Positions 1-7,404 of a stretch of DNA of 12,239 nt are shown in pieces. Below the pieces are notes generated by a model that was not told the origin of the DNA, did not search any database, and saw only the letters and a list, made by a program, of their open reading frames with translations. The stretch is from Planctomycetota bacterium (lineage in GTDB: Bacteria; Planctomycetota; DG-23; SLPQ01), in assembly GCA_021160625.1 (NCBI GenBank), contig JAGHCE010000223.1, positions 1-12,239 on the forward strand. Reading direction: 5' to 3'. The translations under genes and the position numbers were made by a program. How positions within the stretch are numbered: position 1 is the first letter of the stretch; the number at the start of each line of letters is the position of its first letter.

Positions 1-1
1 G

Positions 2-124
2 GCGCTTCTTGCCAGACTCGCCGAGCGCTTCAGCGCCGCGACCCTCTACTACCGCATCCGAGGCAGCGACGCCCAGAAACTCTTCATAACCTACAGTTAT
101 TCCCAATCCACCCCCGCCCCGTAG
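2..124 (+). CDS. C-terminal fragment of an unidentified protein
   Basis: An open frame enters from the left edge and ends at TAG (122-124), giving the last 40 residues of a protein. The visible part has an amphipathic stretch (ALLARLAERF) followed by alternating aromatic and polar residues (TLYYRIRG, KLFITYSY) that read as beta strands, and a Ser/Pro-rich end. This is too little to assign a family. It converges with the beta-helix gene on the other strand, leaving 88 bases between the two stops. The frame is chosen because it gives protein-like composition up to a stop; another frame stays open to about 180 but reads less naturally. No strong terminator is visible in the gap. Confidence 0.45.
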   Translation, partial: ALLARLAERFSAATLYYRIRGSDAQKLFITYSYSQSTPAP

Positions 125-212
125 GGCGGAACAAATGCGGTAGGAGCATTGTCACAGATTTCACCGATTGCAAGGTATAGTGACACGCGGTTCCGTGGCC
201 TTCTTCACCGCT

Positions 213-2243
213 TTACTTCTGTGGGCCGTCTGGCCGGAATTCAACGGCTCCGATGTCCGGGCCCGAACCTGCGTAGTCATCGTTCACGCCCCGGATAGGA
301 ATGCCGCGGTCTATACAGGGGCTCGTCGGGCGAAGCCCGAAATCAGCATCAGAAACGCTTTTGACGAGACCGGCGTCGGTAGCGCACGAGTGGTTGTAGT
401 CACTGACGGTGTAGGTTGCTACGCCCGGGGTTGCCCTAAGCTGCGGATCGGCTACCATTCCGGCGTTTTCCATACCGCTGAGATCCCGGAAGGCGCTCAG
501 GCCCTTGTACCACTTGTCATCGGCGAGCCAGTGAAACTTAAAGATGACCCCCGCACTTGGGTTCCAGTAGCAGTTGCCGTCGAGGACATTGCCCGGGCGC
601 ATTGCCAGGACTGCGTCCTCCATTGGCAAGACGAGGATGTTATTACGGAAGTACTTGTTGCTGGTGGGGAGTTGCCGGTTAAAATAGATGCCCATGCCGG
701 AATTGGCGGTCAGGCCATAGCCTGAATTGTGGTCACAGTAGCAGGCACCGTGGGAAACGGATCTTCCGATGCCGAACTTAAACATAAGCGTGCGGAAAAC
801 GAATGTGTTTCGAGTGACATAGACCGGCCCACGCACACAGGGGGCCACGGAAACGGCGGAGTTGCAGTTACGCGTCTGGTTGCCGTGGATACGCATATTA
901 ACGGCGCCGTAGTCGGCCTCGATTGCGTCGTCCGAGCCGTTGAGGAGGCGGTTGTAAAAGATGTCTATGTCGCGGTTGCCATTGAAGGTGGCGGTGGCGA
1001 TTTGCTGATCTTTCCCAGGCTTGGGTTCGAGCGTGATAAGGTTGTGATAGCCGTCGATGCGGTTCCCGACAATGGAGGTCCCACGGCCGGTCCAGATGTA
1101 CATGGCGTCGCGGCTGAACTCCCAGTGCTCGCGCATCATTGCGGTCCATTGGTAGTCAGTCTGGCCTTCCTGGCGGATGTCGTTGTTCCAGATGGCATTA
1201 TTGTCGCAGTTGACATCATCGATCGATATGGCGAGGCCACAATTGTAGAACTTGTTTGAGATGATTGCGTTTCCATCGCCGCCGCCGCAGACCTTGACCG
1301 CCTCGTCGGACGTGTGCCGGAACTCGAAGCCCTTGATGATGACGTTCGAAGCGCCGTCAAGGACGATTGCGTGGTCGCGCTGTCCGAGGATGTATTCGTA
1401 TGCCCCTGCCGGCTTCGCGGTGCCGGTCTTGATATAGAGAAGGCCCGCCTTCGTGTTGTGGAAAAAGGCGCGGCGGGTGTCGTATTTATCCTTCTTGAGT
1501 TCGTCGAGGGACATATATCCGTAGACGCGCTGCGAGTCCTGCGTGAGGAGCCTCAGGGCGGGCTCGCCTTCAAGCGGCCGTGAGAAGATGCCGTCGCCGG
1601 CGCTTTCCCACTTGGCGCCCTTGGCAATTGCAGCCGCCGCGTCGATTACCGGCATCGACGGACCTTCACCTACCAGGAGAATCGGCTGCTTGCTCGTCCC
1701 CTGGACGTTCTTGCCGAGGATAACCTCTTCCTTGTAAACGCCGGGCGCCACGTGAACGACGTCGCCGGGCTTGAGATCCTTGACGGCGTCCGAAATGGTC
1801 CCGTACTCCTCATTGCCCGAGAGGGAAACGCGGATCTGCCGGCCGCCTTGAGGGTCTGTGTTCAGAGTGCGCGTGACGGCGTCCTGTTCCAGAGAAGTCT
1901 CCACGAGAGCACCGGTGTCGTCGGTATTGCGGAATGTGACGGCGATCTTGACAATTTCGCCCGGATCGAGCGGGTAAACACTGGCCCACCAGATATTCTT
2001 GCCCGGGCAGCGGGTCATCTCAACGCCATTTTGCGAGCGGTCTTCCCCGTTTTTCTTCCAAGTAAATTCCGGGATGGCCTTGTTGTCACCTTCGTACGTC
2101 ACCGTGATACCCAGGGCGTGCCAGGTGGGATATATATCCATCTTTATCGGAACGGTCATATCGTGCGCGAATGCACCCGCCGTCAGGATTGCCGACGCCA
2201 CTAAAACGGCGGCCATAACTCCAGCCACTTTCGTTCTTTCCAT
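213..2243 (-). CDS. Secreted right-handed parallel beta-helix protein
   Basis: A 676-residue exported protein. Residues 1-26 form a signal peptide (MERTK basic start, hydrophobic core, AFA cleavage site). Residues about 27-125 form a small beta-rich domain. From about 135 comes the typical beta-helix entry (GTISDAVKDLKPGDVVHVAPGVY at about 148-170), then many short turns with Asn ladders such as NVIIKGFEF, NAIISNKFYNC, SIVGNRIDGY and DIDIFYNRLLNGSDD (about 300-540). The end (SPCIDRGIP, GPDIGAVEF) matches the closing motif common in secreted beta-helix proteins of environmental bacteria. Such folds bind or cleave polysaccharides, but no catalytic set can be named from sequence alone, so the substrate is unknown. 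A GGGAG ribosome binding site lies 7 bases upstream of the ATG and supports the start. The gene is divergent from the ComEA-like gene. Open frames on the opposite strand are shadows. Confidence 0.9.
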   Translation of the reverse strand: MERTKVAGVMAAVLVASAILTAGAFAHDMTVPIKMDIYPTWHALGITVTYEGDNKAIPEFTWKKNGEDRSQNGVEMTRCPGKNIWWASVYPLDPGEIVKIAVTFRNTDDTGALVETSLEQDAVTRTLNTDPQGGRQIRVSLSGNEEYGTISDAVKDLKPGDVVHVAPGVYKEEVILGKNVQGTSKQPILLVGEGPSMPVIDAAAAIAKGAKWESAGDGIFSRPLEGEPALRLLTQDSQRVYGYMSLDELKKDKYDTRRAFFHNTKAGLLYIKTGTAKPAGAYEYILGQRDHAIVLDGASNVIIKGFEFRHTSDEAVKVCGGGDGNAIISNKFYNCGLAISIDDVNCDNNAIWNNDIRQEGQTDYQWTAMMREHWEFSRDAMYIWTGRGTSIVGNRIDGYHNLITLEPKPGKDQQIATATFNGNRDIDIFYNRLLNGSDDAIEADYGAVNMRIHGNQTRNCNSAVSVAPCVRGPVYVTRNTFVFRTLMFKFGIGRSVSHGACYCDHNSGYGLTANSGMGIYFNRQLPTSNKYFRNNILVLPMEDAVLAMRPGNVLDGNCYWNPSAGVIFKFHWLADDKWYKGLSAFRDLSGMENAGMVADPQLRATPGVATYTVSDYNHSCATDAGLVKSVSDADFGLRPTSPCIDRGIPIRGVNDDYAGSGPDIGAVEFRPDGPQK

Positions 2244-2582
2244 AACTCTTCTCCCAATGGGTTGGTGATTTCGACACGTTTGCTTGTGACTGTCCGATTC
2301 GAGAGTTTACATCGGGCCACAATACAGCAGATAGCGCGGCGGGTCAAGGAACATTGCGTTGCTTCGGGCACTGAATCCTCGGGCCATCTGGCCAGGAAGC
2401 AGTTTAACCTTTCCTCCAGAAAGTCGAGAAAGACGGGAGGATCACTGCCGGAGCCCCAGATTCCGTGGTTTTTTTCCTCTCGTTCACGCACGGGTTCGCA
2501 AGAGTGCGGCTTGCCGCATACACAATAGCCGGGTAAAATATGTCTGCTCAGTATTAAAGGCCCCCCGGAGAATGCAATCGTT
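2244..2582. other. Divergent intergenic region
   Basis: This 339-base region separates the beta-helix gene (minus) from the ComEA-like gene (plus). It contains the minus-strand ribosome binding site (GGGAG complement at 2251-2255), a run of seven or more T near 2468-2475, and the plus-strand promoter listed separately. Short open frames crossing it have no ribosome binding sites or recognisable motifs and are not called. I could not pick a convincing minus-strand promoter. Confidence 0.6.
2511..2539 (+). promoter_or_regulatory. Sigma-70-type promoter of the ComEA-like gene
   Basis: TTGCCG (2511-2516) and TAAAAT (2534-2539) are separated by 17 bases and match the consensus at 4/6 and 5/6 positions. 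Transcription would begin near 2546, about 37 bases before the ATG at 2583. A perfect inverted repeat TGCGGC-TT-GCCGCA (2505-2518) overlaps the -35 box and could be an operator. The assignment rests on sequence match only. Confidence 0.5.
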
Positions 2583-2951
2583 ATGGGGCAATCCGAACCA
2601 CAGGAACTTTTTTCCCGGCTGCAGGTGGCGGTGCTGCTGGTGCTGGTATGTCTGTTCGGCGTGGGGCTCTTTTTCCTCAAGCACGAGCGCAGGCTTCGCA
2701 GTTCCACGATAGAGATAACCGCCGGCAACCCGGAGGATTACGACTTTAAGGTCGACGTCAACCAGGCACCCTGGGAGGAGATATCGCTTTTGCCCGGCAT
2801 CGGGCCGGTGAAGGCCAAGGCGATCGTGTCATACAGGAGGCAGATCGGCTGCTTCCGGAGTGCCGAGGACCTGTTGGAAGTCTACGGCATAGGCGAAAAG
2901 ACCGTCTCCTCAATCGCAGAATATCTCGTCTTCGCCGATACGAGCGAATAA
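2583..2951 (+). CDS. ComEA-family helix-hairpin-helix protein, membrane anchored
   Basis: A 122-residue protein with one N-terminal membrane segment (about residues 13-32), a short basic linker (KHERRLR) and a ComEA-type tandem helix-hairpin-helix domain. VDVNQAPWEEISLLPGIG (57-74) leads into the first hairpin, and LLEVYGIGEKTVSSI (97-111) is the second. The family binds double-stranded DNA without sequence specificity, and ComEA delivers external DNA to the uptake channel. The anchor plus HhH layout matches ComEA. No other competence gene is in the window, so a role in uptake is inferred from the family, and some short relatives have other DNA-related roles. GGAG at 2567-2570 lies 12 bases before the ATG, which is long. 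A competing ATG at 2572 is out of frame with the domain. Confidence 0.87.
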   Translation: MGQSEPQELFSRLQVAVLLVLVCLFGVGLFFLKHERRLRSSTIEITAGNPEDYDFKVDVNQAPWEEISLLPGIGPVKAKAIVSYRRQIGCFRSAEDLLEVYGIGEKTVSSIAEYLVFADTSE

Positions 2952-3005
2952 CCGACCCGCTGGAAGCGCTCTCAGGCGCCACTAAACCGTAAAACCACCA
3001 CTTTG

Positions 3006-3034
3006 TTCCCAAACCACACCCGCGCCCCTATAAT
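3006..3034 (+). promoter_or_regulatory. Candidate promoter upstream of the hypothetical gene
   Basis: A perfect TATAAT (3029-3034) is preceded at 17 bases by TTCCCA (3006-3011, 4/6 match). Transcription would begin near 3041. It would drive the hypothetical gene at 3072 and perhaps uvrB, which follows it by 46 bases. Confidence 0.5.
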
Positions 3035-3071
3035 ACGTTCCGGGCCGCTGCACCCGCCTGGATAGCAGGGC

Positions 3072-3812
3072 GTGGACGGCACTGCGGATCAACAGATTCT
3101 TAAAAGATGCTCTGAATTCAGGGAAGCGCAAATGGGGCTCGTCAAGGCCGGAAGTCTGGCGGCGACGGTTGATGCCGTCAACGACGCGTTTTTCTATGGA
3201 CGCAAGTTGTCCGAGAGCCAAAGGCGCGCCGTCGCGAAGTGGATCACCGGGTGCCAGGGCGCGCCGGGGGCATATGCGAATATGTTTGCGCCTACGGCAA
3301 GGGACTTCGAGGCCGGCATCAGGGTCTTCACAGGCGAGCCCTTCAAGAGCCGCGCAGGCGTGGCGCACAAGCTGGGGCAAGAGGCCTGCAGGGCGCTTTC
3401 GCTTTTGGATGTGGGGCTTGCGGACGTAAGAGAAGCGCTTGAAAAGGCCAACAAGGGCATAGCTGAGCGGGTGCGGGGAAACGAGCCTCGAAGGCCGGGG
3501 ATGTACTGCTGCGGGTCGTGTTCGGTGGCTATGTGGCGCAACTTAGCGGTAGGAGGCCTTTACGACCAGGAGAGGATTCTCGCCGAGGGGATGAAGGCCC
3601 TGAAGGCGCACAGGGATGACAAGGGAAAGTGGGGGATATTCCCATTCTGGTATACGCTTCTGGCCATAAGCGATATCGACCTGCCTGGAGCTCTCATTGA
3701 GAAACGATATGCCGCGCCCGGCTGCGAGAGACTCCTCAAGCGCCGTGCGAAAGACGACAAACACGACAAGCGGCGAAGGGTTCTGGCCGAAAGGATTCTC
3801 AGCCAGTGCTGA
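3072..3812 (+). CDS. Hypothetical protein with alpha/alpha-toroid-like helices
   Basis: A 246-residue soluble protein with no signal peptide or membrane segment. I cannot name its family with certainty. The first half is helical (LSESQRRAVAKWITG, HKLGQEACRALSLL). The second half has a conspicuous CCGSCSVAMWRNL block (about 145-157) and GKWGIFPFWYTLLAISDID (about 186-204), whose Trp/Phe/Tyr-rich pattern resembles the inner helices of prenyltransferase or terpene-cyclase-like alpha/alpha toroids. The tail is strongly basic (KRRAKDDKHDKRRR). The clustered Cys residues could bind metal, but this is not shown. The start is uncertain: GTG 3072 gives the longest product with a poor ribosome binding site, while ATG 3132 has AGGGA seven bases upstream and would give 226 residues. 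It may be co-transcribed with uvrB. Confidence 0.7.
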   Translation: MDGTADQQILKRCSEFREAQMGLVKAGSLAATVDAVNDAFFYGRKLSESQRRAVAKWITGCQGAPGAYANMFAPTARDFEAGIRVFTGEPFKSRAGVAHKLGQEACRALSLLDVGLADVREALEKANKGIAERVRGNEPRRPGMYCCGSCSVAMWRNLAVGGLYDQERILAEGMKALKAHRDDKGKWGIFPFWYTLLAISDIDLPGALIEKRYAAPGCERLLKRRAKDDKHDKRRRVLAERILSQC

Positions 3813-3858
3813 AGCACGGCGGCTCTGCGCCAGTGGTTTTATCGGGAAACCTCGATTG

Positions 3859-5955
3859 ATGGCAGACTTCAAACTCACGACCGATTTCATCCCGCGCGGC
3901 GACCAGCCGAAGGCGATTTGCGAGCTCTGCCGGGGGCTCGACCGGGGGGAAAAGCAGCAGGTCCTGATGGGCGTGACCGGCTCGGGCAAGACCTTCACCG
4001 TGGCCAACTGCATACGGCACTACGGCAAGCCGGCGCTCGTCATATCGCACAACAAGACTCTCGCGGCGCAGCTTTACAGCGAGTTTCGCGACTTCTTCGG
4101 CGAGTCGGCCGTCGAGTACTTCGTCTCCTACTACGACTACTACCAGCCCGAGGCCTACATCCCGCAGCGCGACATCTACATCGAAAAGGAAACCTCCATC
4201 AACGAGGAAATCGACCGGCTGCGCTTGGCGGCGACGTCGGCGCTGATGTCGCGCGACGACGTCATTATCGTGGCTTCGGTCTCGTGCATCTACGGCCTCG
4301 GCTCGCCCCAGGACTATATGGATATGACGGCCATAGTCGCCCAGGGGACCGAGATCGACCGCGACGACCTCCTGGCGAAACTCGTCGACCTGCAGTACGA
4401 CCGCAGCGACGTGGACTTTGCGCGCGGCACGTTTCGCGTGCGCGGCGACACGGTGGAGGTCTTCCCGGCGTACGAGGAGACGGGTTTTCGCATCGAGTTT
4501 TTCGGCAACGTCGTCGACGCGATAAAGAGGATCGATCCTGTCAGAGGTTCCATAATAGAAAGGGTCCCGGATCTCAGCATCTATGCCGCCAAGCACTTCG
4601 TAATGCCCGCATCGCGCATTGAAGGGGCACTTGACGGCATTCGCGAGGAGCTCGACGTGCGCCTGATGGAGCTTCGCGGCCAGGGCAAGCTCCTCGAAGC
4701 GGCGCGCCTCGAGGCCCGCACCAAATACGATATCGAGATGATGCTCGAGCTGGGCTACTGCCCCGGAATCGAAAACTACTCCCGGCACCTCTCCGGCCGT
4801 TCCCCCGGCGAGCGCCCCTATACCCTCATCGACTACTTCCCGGAGGGCTTTCTCACCATCGTGGACGAGTCGCACGTCACCGTCCCGCAGATAAGAGGTA
4901 TGCACGCCGGCGACCGGTCGCGAAAGACGACACTCGTCGAGCACGGCTTCCGCCTGCCGTCGGCCCTGGACAACCGGCCGCTCACGTTTGACGAATGGGA
5001 GGAAACGGTCGGCCAGGTGCTATACATCTCGGCGACGCCGGGCCCCTATGAGCTCGAACGGACCGCAGGCGTCGTCGTCGAGCAGATTATCCGGCCCACC
5101 GGCCTCGTGGACCCGCCGATCCGGGTCCAGCCGGCGCGCGGCCAGGTTGACGACCTCATTGCCCGGATCCAACAGCGCATCGAGGTCCACGAGCGCGTCC
5201 TCGTGACGACGCTGACCAAGCGCCTGGCAGAGGAGCTCTCCGAATACATCAAGCAGTGCGGCATCAAGTGCCACTACCTCCACTCGGAAATAGACACGCT
5301 GGAGAGGGTTGAGATACTGCGCAGCCTGCGGGAAGGCAAGTTTGACGTGGTTGTCGGGATAAACCTCCTGCGCGAGGGGCTCGACTTGCCGGAGGTCTCC
5401 CTCGTGGCGATACTCGACGCGGACAAGGAGGGATTCCTCAGGAGCGAGACGGCGCTCGTGCAGACCATCGGCCGCACGGCCAGAAACGTCAACGCCGAGG
5501 TGATCCTCTACGCCGACAGGGTAACCGACTCGATGCGCCGTGCGATCGACGAGACCGACCGGCGGCGGCAAATCCAGGACGCCTACAACCGTGAGCACCA
5601 CATCACGCCGGAGACGATCCGGAAGGCCGTCCGGCGCGACATAGGCGAGGAGGCCGCCGCGCGAAAGATGGTCGCGAACGTCTACGGTGTCGATGAGGAC
5701 GGCTACGACGTCGAGGAGCTCGTCGGGCGGCTGGAAACCGCTATGTACAAGGCCGCCGGCCGTCTCGATTTCGAGAAGGCGGCGCGTCTCAGGGATGAAA
5801 TCCTGAGACTGAGGCCCGACAAAAGCGCCATCATTATGACGCCGCGCAAGCGAAAGCAAGCCGCCCTTGCCGCAAAGAAAAAGGCCAAGCGCACCGCCCG
5901 GCAGAAAACGAAGAAGTACAGAAAGGCATCCGCCCGCAGAAAAAAAGCCCCATAA
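3859..5955 (+). CDS. uvrB: UvrABC excinuclease subunit B
   Basis: A 698-residue UvrB, the helicase-like damage-verification subunit of nucleotide excision repair. It takes the lesion from UvrA and recruits UvrC for incision. The start MADFKLTTDF with GDQPKAI is the usual UvrB N terminus. Walker A is GVTGSGKT (38-45), the damage-probing beta-hairpin is YYDYYQPEAYIP (91-102), the DEAD-like box is DESH (336-339), and helicase motif VI is QTIGRTARN (535-543). The UvrC-binding UVR motif lies at about 619-653 (LETAMYKAAGRLDFEKAARLRD). All motifs are intact. Odd feature: after the UVR motif there is an extra 38-residue tail, half Lys/Arg and with no acidic residue. The frame extends upstream to an ATG at 3697, but that part overlaps the previous gene and is outside the family, so 3859 is preferred although its ribosome binding site is weak. 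Confidence 0.97.
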   Translation: MADFKLTTDFIPRGDQPKAICELCRGLDRGEKQQVLMGVTGSGKTFTVANCIRHYGKPALVISHNKTLAAQLYSEFRDFFGESAVEYFVSYYDYYQPEAYIPQRDIYIEKETSINEEIDRLRLAATSALMSRDDVIIVASVSCIYGLGSPQDYMDMTAIVAQGTEIDRDDLLAKLVDLQYDRSDVDFARGTFRVRGDTVEVFPAYEETGFRIEFFGNVVDAIKRIDPVRGSIIERVPDLSIYAAKHFVMPASRIEGALDGIREELDVRLMELRGQGKLLEAARLEARTKYDIEMMLELGYCPGIENYSRHLSGRSPGERPYTLIDYFPEGFLTIVDESHVTVPQIRGMHAGDRSRKTTLVEHGFRLPSALDNRPLTFDEWEETVGQVLYISATPGPYELERTAGVVVEQIIRPTGLVDPPIRVQPARGQVDDLIARIQQRIEVHERVLVTTLTKRLAEELSEYIKQCGIKCHYLHSEIDTLERVEILRSLREGKFDVVVGINLLREGLDLPEVSLVAILDADKEGFLRSETALVQTIGRTARNVNAEVILYADRVTDSMRRAIDETDRRRQIQDAYNREHHITPETIRKAVRRDIGEEAAARKMVANVYGVDEDGYDVEELVGRLETAMYKAAGRLDFEKAARLRDEILRLRPDKSAIIMTPRKRKQAALAAKKKAKRTARQKTKKYRKASARRKKAP

Positions 5956-5961
5956 AACCAT

Positions 5962-6027
5962 GTGCCACCGGTGGGGGAGAGATTCGCCCCCCTTCTGCTA
6001 TGGGGGCCACGGACGTTGTCCGTGGCA
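5962..6027. repeat. Palindrome-rich intergenic tract
   Basis: Just after uvrB lies a cluster of inverted repeats. A perfect 9-base stem GCCACGGAC (6006-6014) / GTCCGTGGC (6018-6026) has a GTT loop. A CCCCCC arm (5987-5992) can pair either with GGGGG upstream (5973-5977) or with GGGGG downstream (6002-6006). The outer TGCCAC (5963-5968) can pair with GTGGCA (6022-6027). No T-run follows, so a classical terminator is unlikely. It resembles REP-like dispersed palindromes, but copy number elsewhere cannot be seen here. Confidence 0.5.
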
Positions 6028-6122
6028 GTCAACCGGCCTTCCGCGTGCATCAAGGTCTACCGCCGTGGAGGGTGCTCCCTGTATGACGGGCGCTGTGTTT
6101 GGGTATCATGCGTTACACAAGA

Positions 6123-6151
6123 TTGAAAAATGGCGCCCATTCGCTTATAGT
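6123..6151 (+). promoter_or_regulatory. Strong sigma-70-type promoter of the kinase operon
   Basis: TTGAAA (6123-6128) and TATAGT (6146-6151) are exactly 17 bases apart, each matching consensus at 5/6 positions. Transcription would start near 6158, leaving a short leader of about 26 bases that contains the AAAGGAG ribosome binding site (6172-6178). This is the best promoter in the window and probably the main one for the downstream run of overlapping genes. Confidence 0.65.
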
Positions 6152-6183
6152 GTGCCCTGCGACCTGTCTCGAAAGGAGCGGTG

Positions 6184-7404
6184 ATGTTCGATGTTGTATG
6201 TGTGGGGGGCGCCACGCAAGATGTCTTCATAAAGAGCGACCTTTCCAAGATTATCCGCATAAGCGACGTCCTTTCCGATAAGGAATATCTCTCCTACGAC
6301 TACGGCTCGAAGGTCGGCATCGAGGACATACAGTTCCTCACGGGCGGCGGCGCCACCAACACGGCCGTGGCCTTTGCCAGGCTGGGCCTTTCGGCAGCAT
6401 TCCTCGGCAAGGTCTCCAGGACCGACGACGCCGGGGCGAGGATTGTCGCAGAGCTCCAGGAGGAGGGGGTGGACACGAGCCGGGCCGTCTATTCGAACTC
6501 CCAGCCGACGGGCTACTCGGTGATCCTGGTCTCCTACGCCGGCGACCGGACGGCGCTTACCTTCCGAGGTGCAAACAACACCCTCGACGAAGACGACATC
6601 GACTGGGCCGTCCTGGACGAGACCAAGTGGCTTTATATGTCCTCGCTTTCCGGCCGCAGCGCCCAGATGGCTCAGACGATAGCCCGGCGCGCCGCCGAGA
6701 AGGGCGTGAAGGTCGCCTTCAATCCCGGCTCCACGCAGCTAAAGACCCGCATCAGGGGCCTGCGCTCCATCCTCGAAACCACCGAGATTCTCATCATCAA
6801 CCGCGAAGAGGCCGAGATGCTCACCGGCATCGAGGGGGCGCGCCACTGGGTTGACGACGAGGCCTGCAACCTCTGCGGCAAGTGCGTCGAGGCCTGCGGG
6901 GAAGGCATCTTCCAGGAGGTCGAGGGGCGTATAGTCGTCAGGAACGTCGACCTGTGCAGGCGCTGCGGCGACTGTATGAAGGCCTGCCGGTCCGGGGCGA
7001 TCCTGCTCGAGCCCTGGACGTACAACCTCTTCGAGATATTCAATGTGCTTGCCGAGACCGGCGTAAAGCTCGTCGTCATCACCGACGGCAGGGCCGGTGC
7101 CCAGGCCTCGGACGGCGAAAGCATTTACTACTTCCCCCCGTACAGCGCTCCCGTGGTTGACACCCTCGGCGCAGGCGACTCCTTTGGCTCGGGGCTGGTG
7201 GCGGGGTTCATCCGCGACGGGGATATCCAGTCGGCCTTGAAACTCGCCTCGGCGAACGCTTCCAGCGTTGTACGATACTTCGGCGCCAAACAGGGGCTCC
7301 TCACCCTGGAGGAGGCCGAGGACATCATCCGGGAAAAGGAGGAGCAAGAAGAGAAAATCCACTTCGTCCGCAAAATCCCGTTTCGCCAGCGGGTGATGAA
7401 GTGA
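6184..7404 (+). CDS. PfkB-family kinase with inserted 2[4Fe-4S] ferredoxin-like domain
   Basis: A 406-residue ribokinase/PfkB-fold kinase, probably phosphorylating a sugar or nucleoside with ATP. Kinase signs: FDVVCVGGATQDVF start, substrate-side GGGATN (54-59), NREE Mg/phosphate motif (206-209), and DTLGAGDSFGSG (326-337) with catalytic base Asp332. Between the NREE helix and the strand GVKLVVITDG (293-302), where family members have a short loop, lie about 60 extra residues with two full CX2CX2CX3C motifs: Cys228/231/234/238 and Cys258/261/264/268. This spacing binds two [4Fe-4S] clusters in bacterial-type ferredoxins. Kinase sequence resumes cleanly after it, with no frameshift, so the insert appears genuine. 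A redox switch or electron-transfer role is inference. ATG 6184 has AAAGGAG five bases upstream, better than the adjacent GTG 6181. The stop overlaps the next start (GTGA). The C terminus is highly charged. Confidence 0.9.
   Translation: MFDVVCVGGATQDVFIKSDLSKIIRISDVLSDKEYLSYDYGSKVGIEDIQFLTGGGATNTAVAFARLGLSAAFLGKVSRTDDAGARIVAELQEEGVDTSRAVYSNSQPTGYSVILVSYAGDRTALTFRGANNTLDEDDIDWAVLDETKWLYMSSLSGRSAQMAQTIARRAAEKGVKVAFNPGSTQLKTRIRGLRSILETTEILIINREEAEMLTGIEGARHWVDDEACNLCGKCVEACGEGIFQEVEGRIVVRNVDLCRRCGDCMKACRSGAILLEPWTYNLFEIFNVLAETGVKLVVITDGRAGAQASDGESIYYFPPYSAPVVDTLGAGDSFGSGLVAGFIRDGDIQSALKLASANASSVVRYFGAKQGLLTLEEAEDIIREKEEQEEKIHFVRKIPFRQRVMK

Noticed and set aside
168..1259. Two plus-strand open frames (168-725 and 729-1259)
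   Set aside because: They lie antisense to the beta-helix gene, have no recognisable domain or ribosome binding site, and reflect the GC-rich third positions of the real gene.
3697..3858. Upstream extension of the uvrB frame from ATG 3697
   Set aside because: It overlaps the end of the preceding gene and the added 54 residues are unlike any UvrB; the family start MADFKLT is at 3859.
3799..4944. Long minus-strand frame of 381 codons opposite uvrB
   Set aside because: It is a shadow of uvrB with repetitive Val/Asp/Arg composition and no domain.
5020..5961. Minus-strand frame of 313 codons opposite the 3' part of uvrB
   Set aside because: Shadow of uvrB; Leu/Val/Asp/Arg-rich with no motif.
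6006..6026. The 9-base hairpin as a rho-independent terminator of uvrB
   Set aside because: No T-run follows on the plus strand and no A-run precedes it, so it is kept as a repeat only.
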